Shown here: positions 1-7,208 of the stretch, one piece after another | Layout: each line of letters begins with the position of its first letter | How positions within the stretch are numbered: the first letter of the stretch is position 1 | NCBI GenBank assembly: GCA_900544995.1 | Contig: UQXC01000061.1 | Span: 1-11,838, forward strand | Direction of reading: 5' to 3' | DNA length: 11,838 nucleotides | From: an uncultured Collinsella sp. | GTDB taxonomy: Bacteria; Actinomycetota; Coriobacteriia; Coriobacteriales; Coriobacteriaceae | Program-made: the position numbers and the translations under genes | The notes under the pieces: model-generated | Database searches by the model: none | What the model was told of the DNA's origin: nothing | What the model saw: the letters and a program-made list of their open reading frames with translations, nothing else

Positions 1-238
1 TTACTTTCTCGCCCCCCCTCCCCGGCGGCCGGCGGCAAAAAGCCACGGCCTGTGCACAATCGATAAAAACATCATGGAACACATCAGTATGGCATCGGAC
101 AAAACGTTTTGCCCCACCAGTTGGCGAATTACCGCGCCGCCGTCACATATCAAACGCCAAAATGTGCGAGACTGTCTTGTGCAATTGTGTCGGCCGAGGG
201 AGCGCCGACGCTCGATTCGCATGGAGTAACCCACAACG
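1..238. other. Left-edge intergenic region, no supported gene
   Basis: I see no gene I would defend here. A pyrimidine-rich tract with long C runs lies at about positions 4-23, followed by a short GC-rich stretch of CGG/CCG repeats at 23-36. A minus-strand open frame crosses the region but depends on sequence antisense to the following gene, so it is not called. A GGAG at 223-226 is the probable ribosome binding site of the gene at 239. No convincing -35/-10 pair and no TPP-riboswitch core sequence could be found upstream of that gene. Confidence 0.6.
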
Positions 239-2020
239 ATGCTGCTTACGCAAACGACAACGCCCGAGGACATCAAGGCTCTTAATCGTGCCGAGCTCCC
301 GCAGCTCTGCGACGAGATTCGCCACGCCATCCTCGAAAGCTCCGCCGCCGTCGGCGGGCACGTTGCCCCCAACCTGGGCGTCGTTGAGCTTACGGTCGCG
401 CTCCATCGCGTATTTAACTCCCCCATCGACAAGATTGTCTTTGACGTTTCGCACCAGACCTACGCCCACAAGGCGCTGACCGGGCGCGCGTACACTTATA
501 TCGATCCGGAGCGTTATGGTGAGGCTTCTGGCTTTGCCAATCCCGACGAGTCCGAGCACGACCTGTTCGCCATGGGGCACACCTCCACGTCGGTGAGCCT
601 GGGCTGCGGCCTGGCGCACGCTCGTGACCTGGCGGGCGATACGTACAACGTCATCACCATCATTGGCGACGGCTCGCTTTCGGGCGGCCTGGCGTTTGAG
701 GGCTTTAACAATGCCGCCGAACTCGATCGCAACCTGATCATCATCGTCAACGATAACGACCAGTCCATTGCCGAGAACCATGGCGGCCTGTATCGCAATC
801 TGGCCGAGCTGCGCGCCAGCAACGGCACCTGCGAGCGCAACGTTTTCCGCGCGATGGGGCTCGACTACCGCTATCTGGACGCCGGTAACGATGTGTTGGC
901 CCTCGTCGACGCGCTGCAGGAACTGCGCAATATCGATCACCCCATCGTGCTGCACGTCTCCACCGCCAAGGGCAAGGGCTTTGAGCCGGCCCAGAGCGAC
1001 CCCGAACGCTGGCACCACGTGGGTCCGTTTGACATGGCGACTGGGCGCAAGCTCTGCCCGGGCCATCCGAGCGAGCCCGCGCCGCGCACCTATGCTGACA
1101 TTACGGGCGAGGCGCTCAGCGCCGCCATCGAGCGCGATCCACAGGTCGTTGGCATCACGGCCGCCACGCCCTACATTATGGGCTTTACACCCGAGCTTCG
1201 CTCTGCCGCCGGCAAACAGTTCGTCGACGTGGGCATTGCCGAGGAGCACGCCGTGACCTTTGCCACCGCGCTTGCGCGCTCGGGCGCCAAGCCAGTCTTT
1301 GGTGTGTACGGCACGTTTTTACAGCGCGCCTACGACGAGCTGTGGCACGACCTGTGCCTCAACGACGCCCCGGCGACCATCCTGGTATTTGGCGCGTCAA
1401 TCTTTGGCACCACGTCCGAGACGCACCTCTCGTTCTTTGATATTTCCATGCTGGGCGGTCTTCCCAACATGCACTACTTGGCGCCGGCCTGCATGGAGGA
1501 ATATCTGTCCATGCTGAGCTGGTCGCTCGACCACCGCGAGCATCCCGTGGCGATCCGCGTACCGGGCATTGGCCTGGTTAGCCGCCCCGACCTTGCGCCT
1601 GCCGAAAACGCCGACTACAGCGCCGTTCGCTACAACGTGGTGCGTCAGGGCCGCGACGTTGCCGTGCTCGCGCTTGGCGATTTCTTTGAGCTGGGCGAGC
1701 GCGTGGCAAACCGCTTGGCTGCCGAGTACGGTATCGAGGCCACGCTCGTCAACCCGCGCTTTGCAACCGAGCTTGACCGTGAGTTCCTCGACAGCCTTGC
1801 CGCCGAGCATCGCGTTGTCGTCACCCTCGAGGACGGCATCTTGGACGGCGGCTGGGGCGAGCGCGTGGCATGCTATCTGGCATGCACGCCGTTGCGCACG
1901 CGCACCTTCGGCATCGCCAAGGGCTTCCCCGACCGCTACGACCCCAACGAACTGCTCGCTCAAAACGGCATGACGGTCGAGAATATGGCCGCCGAAGCCG
2001 TGAGACTACTCAACAAGTAA
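239..2020 (+). CDS. Divergent DXS-family (transketolase-like) thiamine-diphosphate enzyme
   Basis: The 593-residue product has the full layout of 1-deoxy-D-xylulose-5-phosphate synthase. It carries the TPP-binding stretch GDGSLSGG (143-150) with NDN (171-173), the GGH histidine (H41), the catalytic glutamate in GIAEEHA (E335), YGTFLQRAYDE (357-367) and a C-terminal transketolase domain. DXS condenses pyruvate and glyceraldehyde-3-phosphate, feeding isoprenoid, thiamine and pyridoxal synthesis in the cytosol. By eye against remembered E. coli DXS (620 aa), it lacks about 32 residues after NDN. The DRAG...DG.TH segment reads FGAS...TSETH and the YPRG arginine is glycine (G443). It may therefore use another acceptor, or be a second DXS-like paralogue. 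The start has GGAG 12 nt upstream. A terminator follows directly, so it is probably monocistronic. Family assignment is firm; the exact reaction is not. Confidence 0.88.
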   Translation: MLLTQTTTPEDIKALNRAELPQLCDEIRHAILESSAAVGGHVAPNLGVVELTVALHRVFNSPIDKIVFDVSHQTYAHKALTGRAYTYIDPERYGEASGFANPDESEHDLFAMGHTSTSVSLGCGLAHARDLAGDTYNVITIIGDGSLSGGLAFEGFNNAAELDRNLIIIVNDNDQSIAENHGGLYRNLAELRASNGTCERNVFRAMGLDYRYLDAGNDVLALVDALQELRNIDHPIVLHVSTAKGKGFEPAQSDPERWHHVGPFDMATGRKLCPGHPSEPAPRTYADITGEALSAAIERDPQVVGITAATPYIMGFTPELRSAAGKQFVDVGIAEEHAVTFATALARSGAKPVFGVYGTFLQRAYDELWHDLCLNDAPATILVFGASIFGTTSETHLSFFDISMLGGLPNMHYLAPACMEEYLSMLSWSLDHREHPVAIRVPGIGLVSRPDLAPAENADYSAVRYNVVRQGRDVAVLALGDFFELGERVANRLAAEYGIEATLVNPRFATELDREFLDSLAAEHRVVVTLEDGILDGGWGERVACYLACTPLRTRTFGIAKGFPDRYDPNELLAQNGMTVENMAAEAVRLLNK

Positions 2021-2021
2021 G

Positions 2022-2060
2022 AAAACCTCCGCAAGGGGAACACCCCTGCGTAGTTTTTTT
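2022..2060 (+). terminator. Rho-independent terminator of the DXS-family gene
   Basis: Stem CGCA + GGGG (2030-2038, with one bulged A at 2034) pairs with CCCCTGCG (2043-2050) around an AACA loop, followed by a T7 tract at 2054-2060. An A-rich stretch at 2022-2025 can extend the pairing with the Ts. It begins 2 nt after the stop codon at 2020. Confidence 0.85.
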
Positions 2061-2073
2061 CGCGACGCGATTA

Positions 2074-2128
2074 TCTCAATCTGTAACATCTAGGGCCCGA
2101 ATTCCCGTCTAACTGTTTCAGATTGAGA
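2074..2128. repeat. 15-bp inverted repeat, 25-nt loop
   Basis: The left arm TCTCAATCTGTAACA (2074-2088) matches the reverse complement of the right arm TGTTTCAGATTGAGA (2114-2128) at 14 of 15 positions. The loop contains GGGCCC and GAATTC palindromes. There is no T tract after it and a proper terminator already lies just upstream, so it is more likely a dispersed intergenic repeat or an RNA element than a terminator. Its function is unknown. Confidence 0.6.
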
Positions 2129-2163
2129 CAAAACAGCAAGGCAGGCCGCCACATCTGCAAGAA

Positions 2164-2196
2164 CCACCACAAAGGTGCCTGTCCCCTTTGTGGTGG
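2164..2196. repeat. REP-like palindrome with CCTGTCCCC core
   Basis: Perfect 12-bp arms CCACCACAAAGG (2164-2175) and CCTTTGTGGTGG (2185-2196) flank the loop TGCCTGTCC. The GGTGCCTGTCCCC string, as I recall it, recurs in intergenic hairpins mobilised by REP-associated tyrosine transposases (RAYT, Y1 family) in many bacteria. No transposase lies in this window, so mobilisation would be in trans. Confidence 0.65.
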
Positions 2197-2246
2197 ATTT
2201 CAAAGCACTATCTCAGCTGCAATAATCGACGTTTGCCCAGATAAAA

Positions 2247-2279
2247 CCTGCCAAAATAAACCTGTCCCTTTTTGGTAGG
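2247..2279. repeat. Second REP-like palindrome sharing CCTGTCCC
   Basis: Arms CCTGCCAAAA (2247-2256) and TTTTGGTAGG (2270-2279) pair over 10 bp with one G-T wobble. The loop region contains CCTGTCCC (2261-2268), the same core as in the palindrome 80 bp upstream, but the arm sequences are unrelated. It looks like a related but distinct subtype of the same repeat class. Confidence 0.55.
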
Positions 2280-2322
2280 CAGAATAACCCATAAGGTAAG
2301 TATGTTTCTGAGTTATTTCGTG

Positions 2323-2352
2323 TTGACCCATCTGAGCGCGATAGGGTATAAC
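2323..2352 (+). promoter_or_regulatory. Sigma-70-type promoter of the amino-acid ABC operon
   Basis: TTGACC (2323-2328) and TATAAC (2347-2352) are separated by 18 nt, close to the housekeeping consensus. The start codon at 2396 is 43 nt downstream of the -10 box, giving a short leader that carries an AAAGGTG ribosome binding site (2382-2388). The promoter begins 43 nt after the last intergenic palindrome. Confidence 0.65.
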
Positions 2353-2395
2353 TCTACTCAACCGCTAGGGATTTTATTGAGAAAGGTGTTCTACC

Positions 2396-3391
2396 ATGAG
2401 CAAGAACCTCTCCCAGCAGGTCGTTCTCGACCGCCGCGGCTTCGTTGCCGCCACCTTCGCAACCGTCGCCGGCCTTGGTCTTGCCGGCTGCTCCGACACC
2501 AGCGCCGAGGCCGACAAGGGTTCCGCCGCCGGCTCCTCCAAGGGCTCCGAAGATACCGAGGCTTCCACCACGCTCGACGCCAAGGCGTTCGACAAGCTCG
2601 TCGACAACGGCCCCAAGGCCGATGACGATGCCATCGCCGCCAGCACCTGGGCGGCGGCCGTCAAGGACGCCGGCGTCTTTAAGATCGGTGGCGTTCAGAC
2701 CTCCACGCTCTTCTCCCTCCTCAACGAGAAAGACGGTCAGACCCGCGGCTTCGACGCCGGTATCGCACAGCTCCTGTCCAACTACATTCTGGGCGAGAAC
2801 AAGGTCGAGATCACCCAGGTGACCTCGGACACGCGTGAGTCCGTCCTGCAGAACGGCCAGGTCGACGCCGTCTTCGCCACCTACACCATTACCGATGAGC
2901 GCAAGAAACTCGTCTCCTTTGCCGGTCCCTACTACTACACCCAGCAGGCCATCCTGGTGCTCGCCGATAACGACGACATCAAGAGCGTCGACGACCTGGC
3001 CGACAAGAACGTCGCCGTCCAGTCTGGCTCCAACGGCCCCGCCATCCTGGAGGAGTTCGCTCCCAAGGCCAGCCAGCAGGAGTTCAAGACCGACGAGGAG
3101 GCCCGCCAGGCACTCCAGCAGGGTCGCGTTGACGCCTATGTCATCGACAACAACATGCAGCAAAGCGCCCTGGTCCGCGAGCCCGGTAAGTACAAGATCG
3201 CCGGCAAGCCCTTCGGCAGCAAGGAGCCCTACGGCATCGGCCTGCCGCTCGATTCCGACGGCGTCGCCTTTGTCAACGACTTCCTTAAGAAGATCGAGGA
3301 TGATGGCACCTGGACCGAGCTGTGGCAGATCTGCATCGGCGACCGTACGGGCGACACCAATGTTCCCGAGCTGCCCGAGATCGGCGCCTAG
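2396..3391 (+). CDS. Amino-acid ABC transporter substrate-binding lipoprotein (family 3, GluB-like)
   Basis: The 331-residue product is the extracytoplasmic ligand-binding component of a polar amino-acid importer, probably for glutamate, aspartate or glutamine. The N-terminus has RRGFVA (residues 13-18), a hydrophobic stretch and a lipobox LAGC with C32 as the lipidation site. A Ser/Gly/Glu/Asp-rich linker follows to about residue 60. The family-3 domain runs from about 93 to 320, with RGFDAGIAQLL and TYTITDERKKLVSFAGPYYY, a stretch very close to glutamate-binding proteins of Corynebacterium type. It is the first gene of the operon, with its own promoter and a good ribosome binding site 7 nt from the ATG. 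The RR pair suggests possible Tat export, though Sec is also possible. A hairpin after it probably lets it be made in excess over the permeases. Substrate is inferred from family and neighbours. Confidence 0.9.
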   Translation: MSKNLSQQVVLDRRGFVAATFATVAGLGLAGCSDTSAEADKGSAAGSSKGSEDTEASTTLDAKAFDKLVDNGPKADDDAIAASTWAAAVKDAGVFKIGGVQTSTLFSLLNEKDGQTRGFDAGIAQLLSNYILGENKVEITQVTSDTRESVLQNGQVDAVFATYTITDERKKLVSFAGPYYYTQQAILVLADNDDIKSVDDLADKNVAVQSGSNGPAILEEFAPKASQQEFKTDEEARQALQQGRVDAYVIDNNMQQSALVREPGKYKIAGKPFGSKEPYGIGLPLDSDGVAFVNDFLKKIEDDGTWTELWQICIGDRTGDTNVPELPEIGA

Positions 3392-3479
3392 GCAGCGAGC
3401 CTGGTAACGACCGCAACGAAACCATATGGAAACGCATGGTGCGCTTTATTGCGGTAAACTGTTTCCTCACTGAGTTGTC

Positions 3480-3508
3480 GGGGCTTCCGTACGCACGGGA
3501 GCCCCTTT
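3480..3508 (+). terminator. Intra-operon hairpin between binding protein and permease genes
   Basis: GGGGCTTCCG (3480-3489) pairs with CGGGAGCCCC (3496-3505) over 10 bp with one wobble and a 6-nt loop. Only TTTCCTT follows, so termination should be partial. Such hairpins after the binding-protein gene commonly cap its mRNA or attenuate the downstream genes, giving an excess of binding protein. A weaker nested pairing (3410-3416 with 3449-3455, and 3421-3425 with 3436-3440) precedes it. Confidence 0.6.
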
Positions 3509-3529
3509 CCTTATCGACGGGAGGTCCGC

Positions 3530-4189
3530 ATGAGTCTCTCCGAGCTCTGGTCGCTCTATGGCCAGAACTATATCGACGCGCTGCTAGCAACCTGGGGCAT
3601 GACGCTTGAGTCGTTTGCCATCGCCATGGTACTGGCCGTCGCCGTCACCGTGATGCGCGTGTCGCCGCTCAAGCCACTGCGCGTCTTTGGCGACCTGTAT
3701 GTCCAAGTCTTCCGTAACATCCCCGGCATCGCGCTGCTCATCATCGTCGTCTATGCGCTGCCGCCGCTCAAGGTCGTTCTGCCCTACCGCACCTGCGTTA
3801 TCGTCGCCACGGTCCTTTTGGGCTCGGCCTTTGGCTCCGAGAACTTTATGAGCGGCATCAACACCGTCGGCGTCGGTCAGGTCGAAGCCGCCCGTTCGCT
3901 CGGCATGAGCTTCAGCCGTATCCTCGCCAAGATCGTGATTCCGCAGGCACTACGCTCAAGCGTGCTGCCCATGACCAACCTCTTTATCGCCGTCATGCTC
4001 ACCACCGCCTTGGGCAGCCAGGTGCCGCTTAAGCCGCAAGAGCTCACCGGCGTGGTGAGCTATATCAACACGCGCTCACTTGGCGGCGTCGCCGCGTTCT
4101 TTATCTCGGCACTCGGCTACCTGGGTACGGCCTTTGTGGTGAGCCACATTGGCAACTATATCGATAAGAAGGTGAGGATCCTCCGATGA
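3530..4189 (+). CDS. Amino-acid ABC transporter permease (GluC-like)
   Basis: This 219-residue integral membrane protein forms one half of the importer channel. It shows several hydrophobic segments, the FRNIPGIALL stretch (61-70) typical of His/Glu/Gln-type permeases, and the cytoplasmic EAA coupling loop at about 115-139 (VEAARSLGM...IVIPQALR, E119-A121) that contacts the ATPase. Length is normal for the GluC class. GGGAGGT at 3519-3525 lies 4 nt before the ATG. The last codons overlap the next permease by 4 nt (ATGA), which implies translational coupling and a heteromeric channel. It sits 138 nt after the binding-protein gene with a hairpin between. Family assignment is firm and the glutamate specificity is inferred. 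Confidence 0.9.
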   Translation: MSLSELWSLYGQNYIDALLATWGMTLESFAIAMVLAVAVTVMRVSPLKPLRVFGDLYVQVFRNIPGIALLIIVVYALPPLKVVLPYRTCVIVATVLLGSAFGSENFMSGINTVGVGQVEAARSLGMSFSRILAKIVIPQALRSSVLPMTNLFIAVMLTTALGSQVPLKPQELTGVVSYINTRSLGGVAAFFISALGYLGTAFVVSHIGNYIDKKVRILR

Positions 4190-5019
4190 GCAAGCATTCC
4201 TCCCCTGCACTCACCATGCGCGATGCGCTCTACGAGGCTCCCGGCCCCAAGATGCGCGCCAAGATTCGCATCGGCACCGCCATCTCGCTTGTTGCCGTCG
4301 CCGCGCTCGTCGTCCTCGTGTTGCAGCGCTTTTATGTGACCGGTCAGCTTTCGGTCCACTATTGGTATTTCTTTACGCACCTCACCACCTGGAAGTTCCT
4401 GCTTGCCGGCTTTGAGGGCACCGTTAAAGTCGCACTCACCGCCGGCGTCATTGCGCTGGTACTGGGCTTAGCCCTTATGCTCGGCCGCACCAGCGGCATC
4501 AAGCCGCTGCAGCTGGTCTGCCGCGTGCTCACCGATTTCTTCCGCGGCGTGCCGAGCCTGCTGTTCATCTACTTCTTCTTTTTGGTGCTGCCCCAATACA
4601 AGATCGCGCTGCCGTCGTTTTGGATGCTCACGCTTCCCGTCGCGCTCGCTGCTGCCGGCGTACTGGCCGAGATTTTCCGCGCCGGCGTCAATGCCGTGCC
4701 GCGCGGCCAGGTCGAAGCCGCCCAGGCACTCGGTCTCTCCAAAGCTAAAATCACCTTTAAAATCGTGTTACCGCAGGCTATTCGGTTTATCATTCCGTCG
4801 TTGATTTCGCAGCTTGTGGTCGTAGTCAAAGACACCACCGTTGCCTATGTGGTGAGCTACCCCGACCTCATGCAAAACGCCCGCGTGCTCATTACCAACT
4901 ACGACGCCCTCGTGTCGGTCTACCTGGTAATCGCGGTCATCTACATCCTCATCAACGTCGCAATTAACAAGGCCGCTGTCTACGTTTCGCACAAGACCGG
5001 CGCGACCATCATCCGCTAA
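4186..5019 (+). CDS. Amino-acid ABC transporter permease (GluD-like)
   Basis: This 277-residue permease is the second channel subunit. It has a cytoplasmic N-terminus with YEAPGPK (16-22), a feature I associate with GluD-type permeases of actinobacteria. A first membrane segment at about 30-48 is followed by the conserved FFRGVPSLLFIYFF (118-131) and the EAA loop RGQVEAAQALGLS...IVLPQAIR (173-200). The extra N-terminal helix explains why it is longer than its partner. The ATG overlaps the preceding stop in ATGA, so it is translationally coupled to the first permease. A 36-nt gap leads to the ATPase gene. It presumably pairs with the first permease in the membrane. Confidence 0.9.
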   Translation: MSKHSSPALTMRDALYEAPGPKMRAKIRIGTAISLVAVAALVVLVLQRFYVTGQLSVHYWYFFTHLTTWKFLLAGFEGTVKVALTAGVIALVLGLALMLGRTSGIKPLQLVCRVLTDFFRGVPSLLFIYFFFLVLPQYKIALPSFWMLTLPVALAAAGVLAEIFRAGVNAVPRGQVEAAQALGLSKAKITFKIVLPQAIRFIIPSLISQLVVVVKDTTVAYVVSYPDLMQNARVLITNYDALVSVYLVIAVIYILINVAINKAAVYVSHKTGATIIR

Positions 5020-5055
5020 CGCTTTACCATTTCGAGTCATAAGGAGCCGAGCACC

Positions 5056-5820
<765 letters not shown>

Positions 5821-5830
5821 CCAGCCATCC

Positions 5831-5864
5831 CGTGGGACAAATCCAACGGAAGTGTTGTCCCACG
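5831..5864. repeat. 10-bp perfect inverted repeat after the ATPase gene
   Basis: CGTGGGACAA (5831-5840) and TTGTCCCACG (5855-5864) are perfect arms around a 14-nt loop, 10 nt after the stop of the ATPase gene. There is no T tract, so it may be an mRNA-stabilising or processing hairpin, or a degenerate REP-like element. CCTGTCACCTTT just downstream (5877-5888) resembles the CCTGTCCCCTTT core of the palindrome at 2164-2196, which may be chance. Confidence 0.5.
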
Positions 5865-5907
5865 TCTCTCATGCGCCCTGTCACCTTTAAATTCGAAAGC
5901 AGCACCT

Positions 5908-6717
5908 ATGATCGGAACACGCACCTCATCGTCCTATACCCCGCACGTCGACGTTGCCCCCGCCGACCGTCCGCTCATCCTGGTGGCGCCGCGTTGGGAA
6001 GAGGCAAAGCCGTTTTTAAGCGAGACGCTCTCCCCCAACGAGGAAATCGCAAGTGTCTTTGTCGATGCTATCCTTGCCGCCGGCGGCCTGCCGCTGCAGA
6101 TGTCCATCACCGAGGACATTGAGGTCATCCGTCATTACGTCGATATCGCCGACGGCATCGCCATTCCCGGCGGCCCCGATGTCAATCCCAAACGTTGGGG
6201 CGATGATCGACCCTACGACCCCACCCTCTGCTGCGAAATCCGCGATAGCTTTGAGTTTAAGCTGGTCGGCGAGGTGCTCCGCGCCAAAAAGCCGCTTTTT
6301 ACCACCTGCCGCGGCACGCAGTTGCTCAATGTCGCCACTGGCGGCACCCTGTGCATGGACGTGCCGAGCCTGGGCGCGCGCGAGGGCCGCACGCAGTGGC
6401 GCCACACCCACGTGCTCAACGATCCCGTGCATCCTGTCGAGGTCATGCCGGGCTCGCTGCTGGAGCGCGCACTTGGCGGACACAGACTGATCCAGACCAA
6501 CTCCGCGCACCACTGCTGCGTCGATCGTCTGGGTAAGAGCACGCGCTTGGTCGCCAAGGCAACCGACGGCGTTCCCGAGTGCATCGAAGTCGAAGGCCAG
6601 CCTTTCTGCCTGGGCGTGCAATGGCATCCCGAGTACACCTGGCAGACACTCGAGACCGACTTTAACCTCTGGAAGTCGTTTGTCGAGGCAGCGGCAAAGG
6701 TTAAGCAGGCCCGTTAG
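5908..6717 (+). CDS. Gamma-glutamyl-gamma-aminobutyrate hydrolase family protein (peptidase C26, PuuD-like)
   Basis: The 269-residue protein has the class-I glutamine amidotransferase-like fold of the PuuD/peptidase C26 family, whose members cleave gamma-glutamyl bonds. Diagnostic stretches are GIAIPGGPDVNPKRWG (83-98), the nucleophile elbow TTCRGTQLLN (C134), GGTL.MD (145-151), NSAHH (198-202) and GVQWHPE, giving the catalytic pair H240 and E242. Length is near normal (E. coli PuuD is about 254). The ribosome binding site is weak and no better in-frame start is seen. It lies 87 nt after a glutamate-type importer on the same strand and ends at a strong terminator. This suggests use of imported or internal gamma-glutamyl compounds with release of glutamate. 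The true substrate cannot be read from sequence. Confidence 0.88.
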   Translation: MIGTRTSSSYTPHVDVAPADRPLILVAPRWEEAKPFLSETLSPNEEIASVFVDAILAAGGLPLQMSITEDIEVIRHYVDIADGIAIPGGPDVNPKRWGDDRPYDPTLCCEIRDSFEFKLVGEVLRAKKPLFTTCRGTQLLNVATGGTLCMDVPSLGAREGRTQWRHTHVLNDPVHPVEVMPGSLLERALGGHRLIQTNSAHHCCVDRLGKSTRLVAKATDGVPECIEVEGQPFCLGVQWHPEYTWQTLETDFNLWKSFVEAAAKVKQAR

Positions 6718-6733
6718 TTCACGAACAGCACAA

Positions 6734-6784
6734 CACAAAAGGGCGCCCCGCCGGCCACATGGTCCGGCAGGGCGCCCTTTTGTG
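6734..6784. terminator. Strong bidirectional terminator between convergent genes
   Basis: The arms 6734-6748 and 6770-6784 are perfectly complementary over 15 bp (CACAAAAGGGCGCCC and its complement). They are extended by GCCGG/CCGGC (6750-6754 with 6764-6768) after one mismatch. The A4 run on one arm and T4 run on the other give a U-tail in both directions, suiting the convergent hydrolase (+) and HPt (-) genes. Confidence 0.85.
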
Positions 6785-6827
6785 ACTACATCAACGGACT
6801 TGGGACAACCCCAAGGCCCGCAAGCCC

Positions 6828-7184
6828 TTATTCGGCCGCCTCGCGCAGGGCCGACATCGTAGCCGCATATTGCTGCTGCAACGCATGCATTCCCTCGTGA
6901 GCGCCGTCAACGGCATCGACACCGCGCAGTGCCTCGGTCACCACAACCGCCGGCTCATACAGGTTGTCAAATCCCAGGTTCTGACTCACGCCCTTGAGCG
7001 TGTGCGCTGCCATAAACGCACCTTTGGCGTCTCCTGCCGCCATGGCAGCCTCCAGCTTGTCCATGCTCTCGTCATCCAAAAACTTGAGGGCAAAGCGGGC
7101 AAGCATTTCCTCGCCCATCAGCCGAGCGCACGCGTCATCATAATTAGCGCCGATCTTCTCATACGCCTCACGCATGGAAATCAT
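6828..7184 (-). CDS. Stand-alone histidine phosphotransfer (HPt) domain protein
   Basis: The 118-residue product is a single HPt helical-bundle domain, which carries phosphate on a histidine between receiver domains in a phosphorelay. The signature AHTLKGVSQNLGF (60-72) gives H61 as the phosphorylated residue, with the usual K64 and G65 after it. Size matches free-standing HPt proteins. The start at 7184 has AAGGAG 10 nt upstream; a second ATG three codons in is possible. It is downstream of, and probably co-transcribed with, the receiver/HD-GYP gene (24-nt gap), so that receiver is the natural partner. No histidine kinase is in the window. Domain call is firm and partner is inferred. Confidence 0.9.
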   Translation of the reverse strand: MISMREAYEKIGANYDDACARLMGEEMLARFALKFLDDESMDKLEAAMAAGDAKGAFMAAHTLKGVSQNLGFDNLYEPAVVVTEALRGVDAVDGAHEGMHALQQQYAATMSALREAAE

Positions 7185-7208
7185 GGGTTAAAAACTCCTT
7201 TGTTCGAA

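Noticed and set aside
1..238. TPP riboswitch upstream of a thiamine-diphosphate enzyme gene
   Set aside because: The CTGAGA and ACCTGA-type core elements of the thi box are not present, and DXS-family enzymes use TPP as cofactor without usually being controlled by it.
1..432. 143-residue open frame on the minus strand at the left edge
   Set aside because: Its first half is antisense to the start of the DXS-family gene, the rest covers non-coding sequence, and no family or ribosome binding site supports it.
143..1249. 368-residue open frame on the minus strand
   Set aside because: It is antisense to the DXS-family gene, whose motifs are unmistakable. It is an Ala/Val/Gly/Arg-rich shadow frame typical of GC-rich DNA, with no recognisable domain.
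2317..2345. CTGAG near 2331 as part of a riboswitch
   Set aside because: It is an isolated five-base match lying inside the promoter spacer, with no partner elements.
2354..3163. 269-residue open frame on the minus strand
   Set aside because: It is antisense to the substrate-binding protein and its promoter region. The repetitive Gly/Val/Leu/Asp composition mirrors the coding strand.
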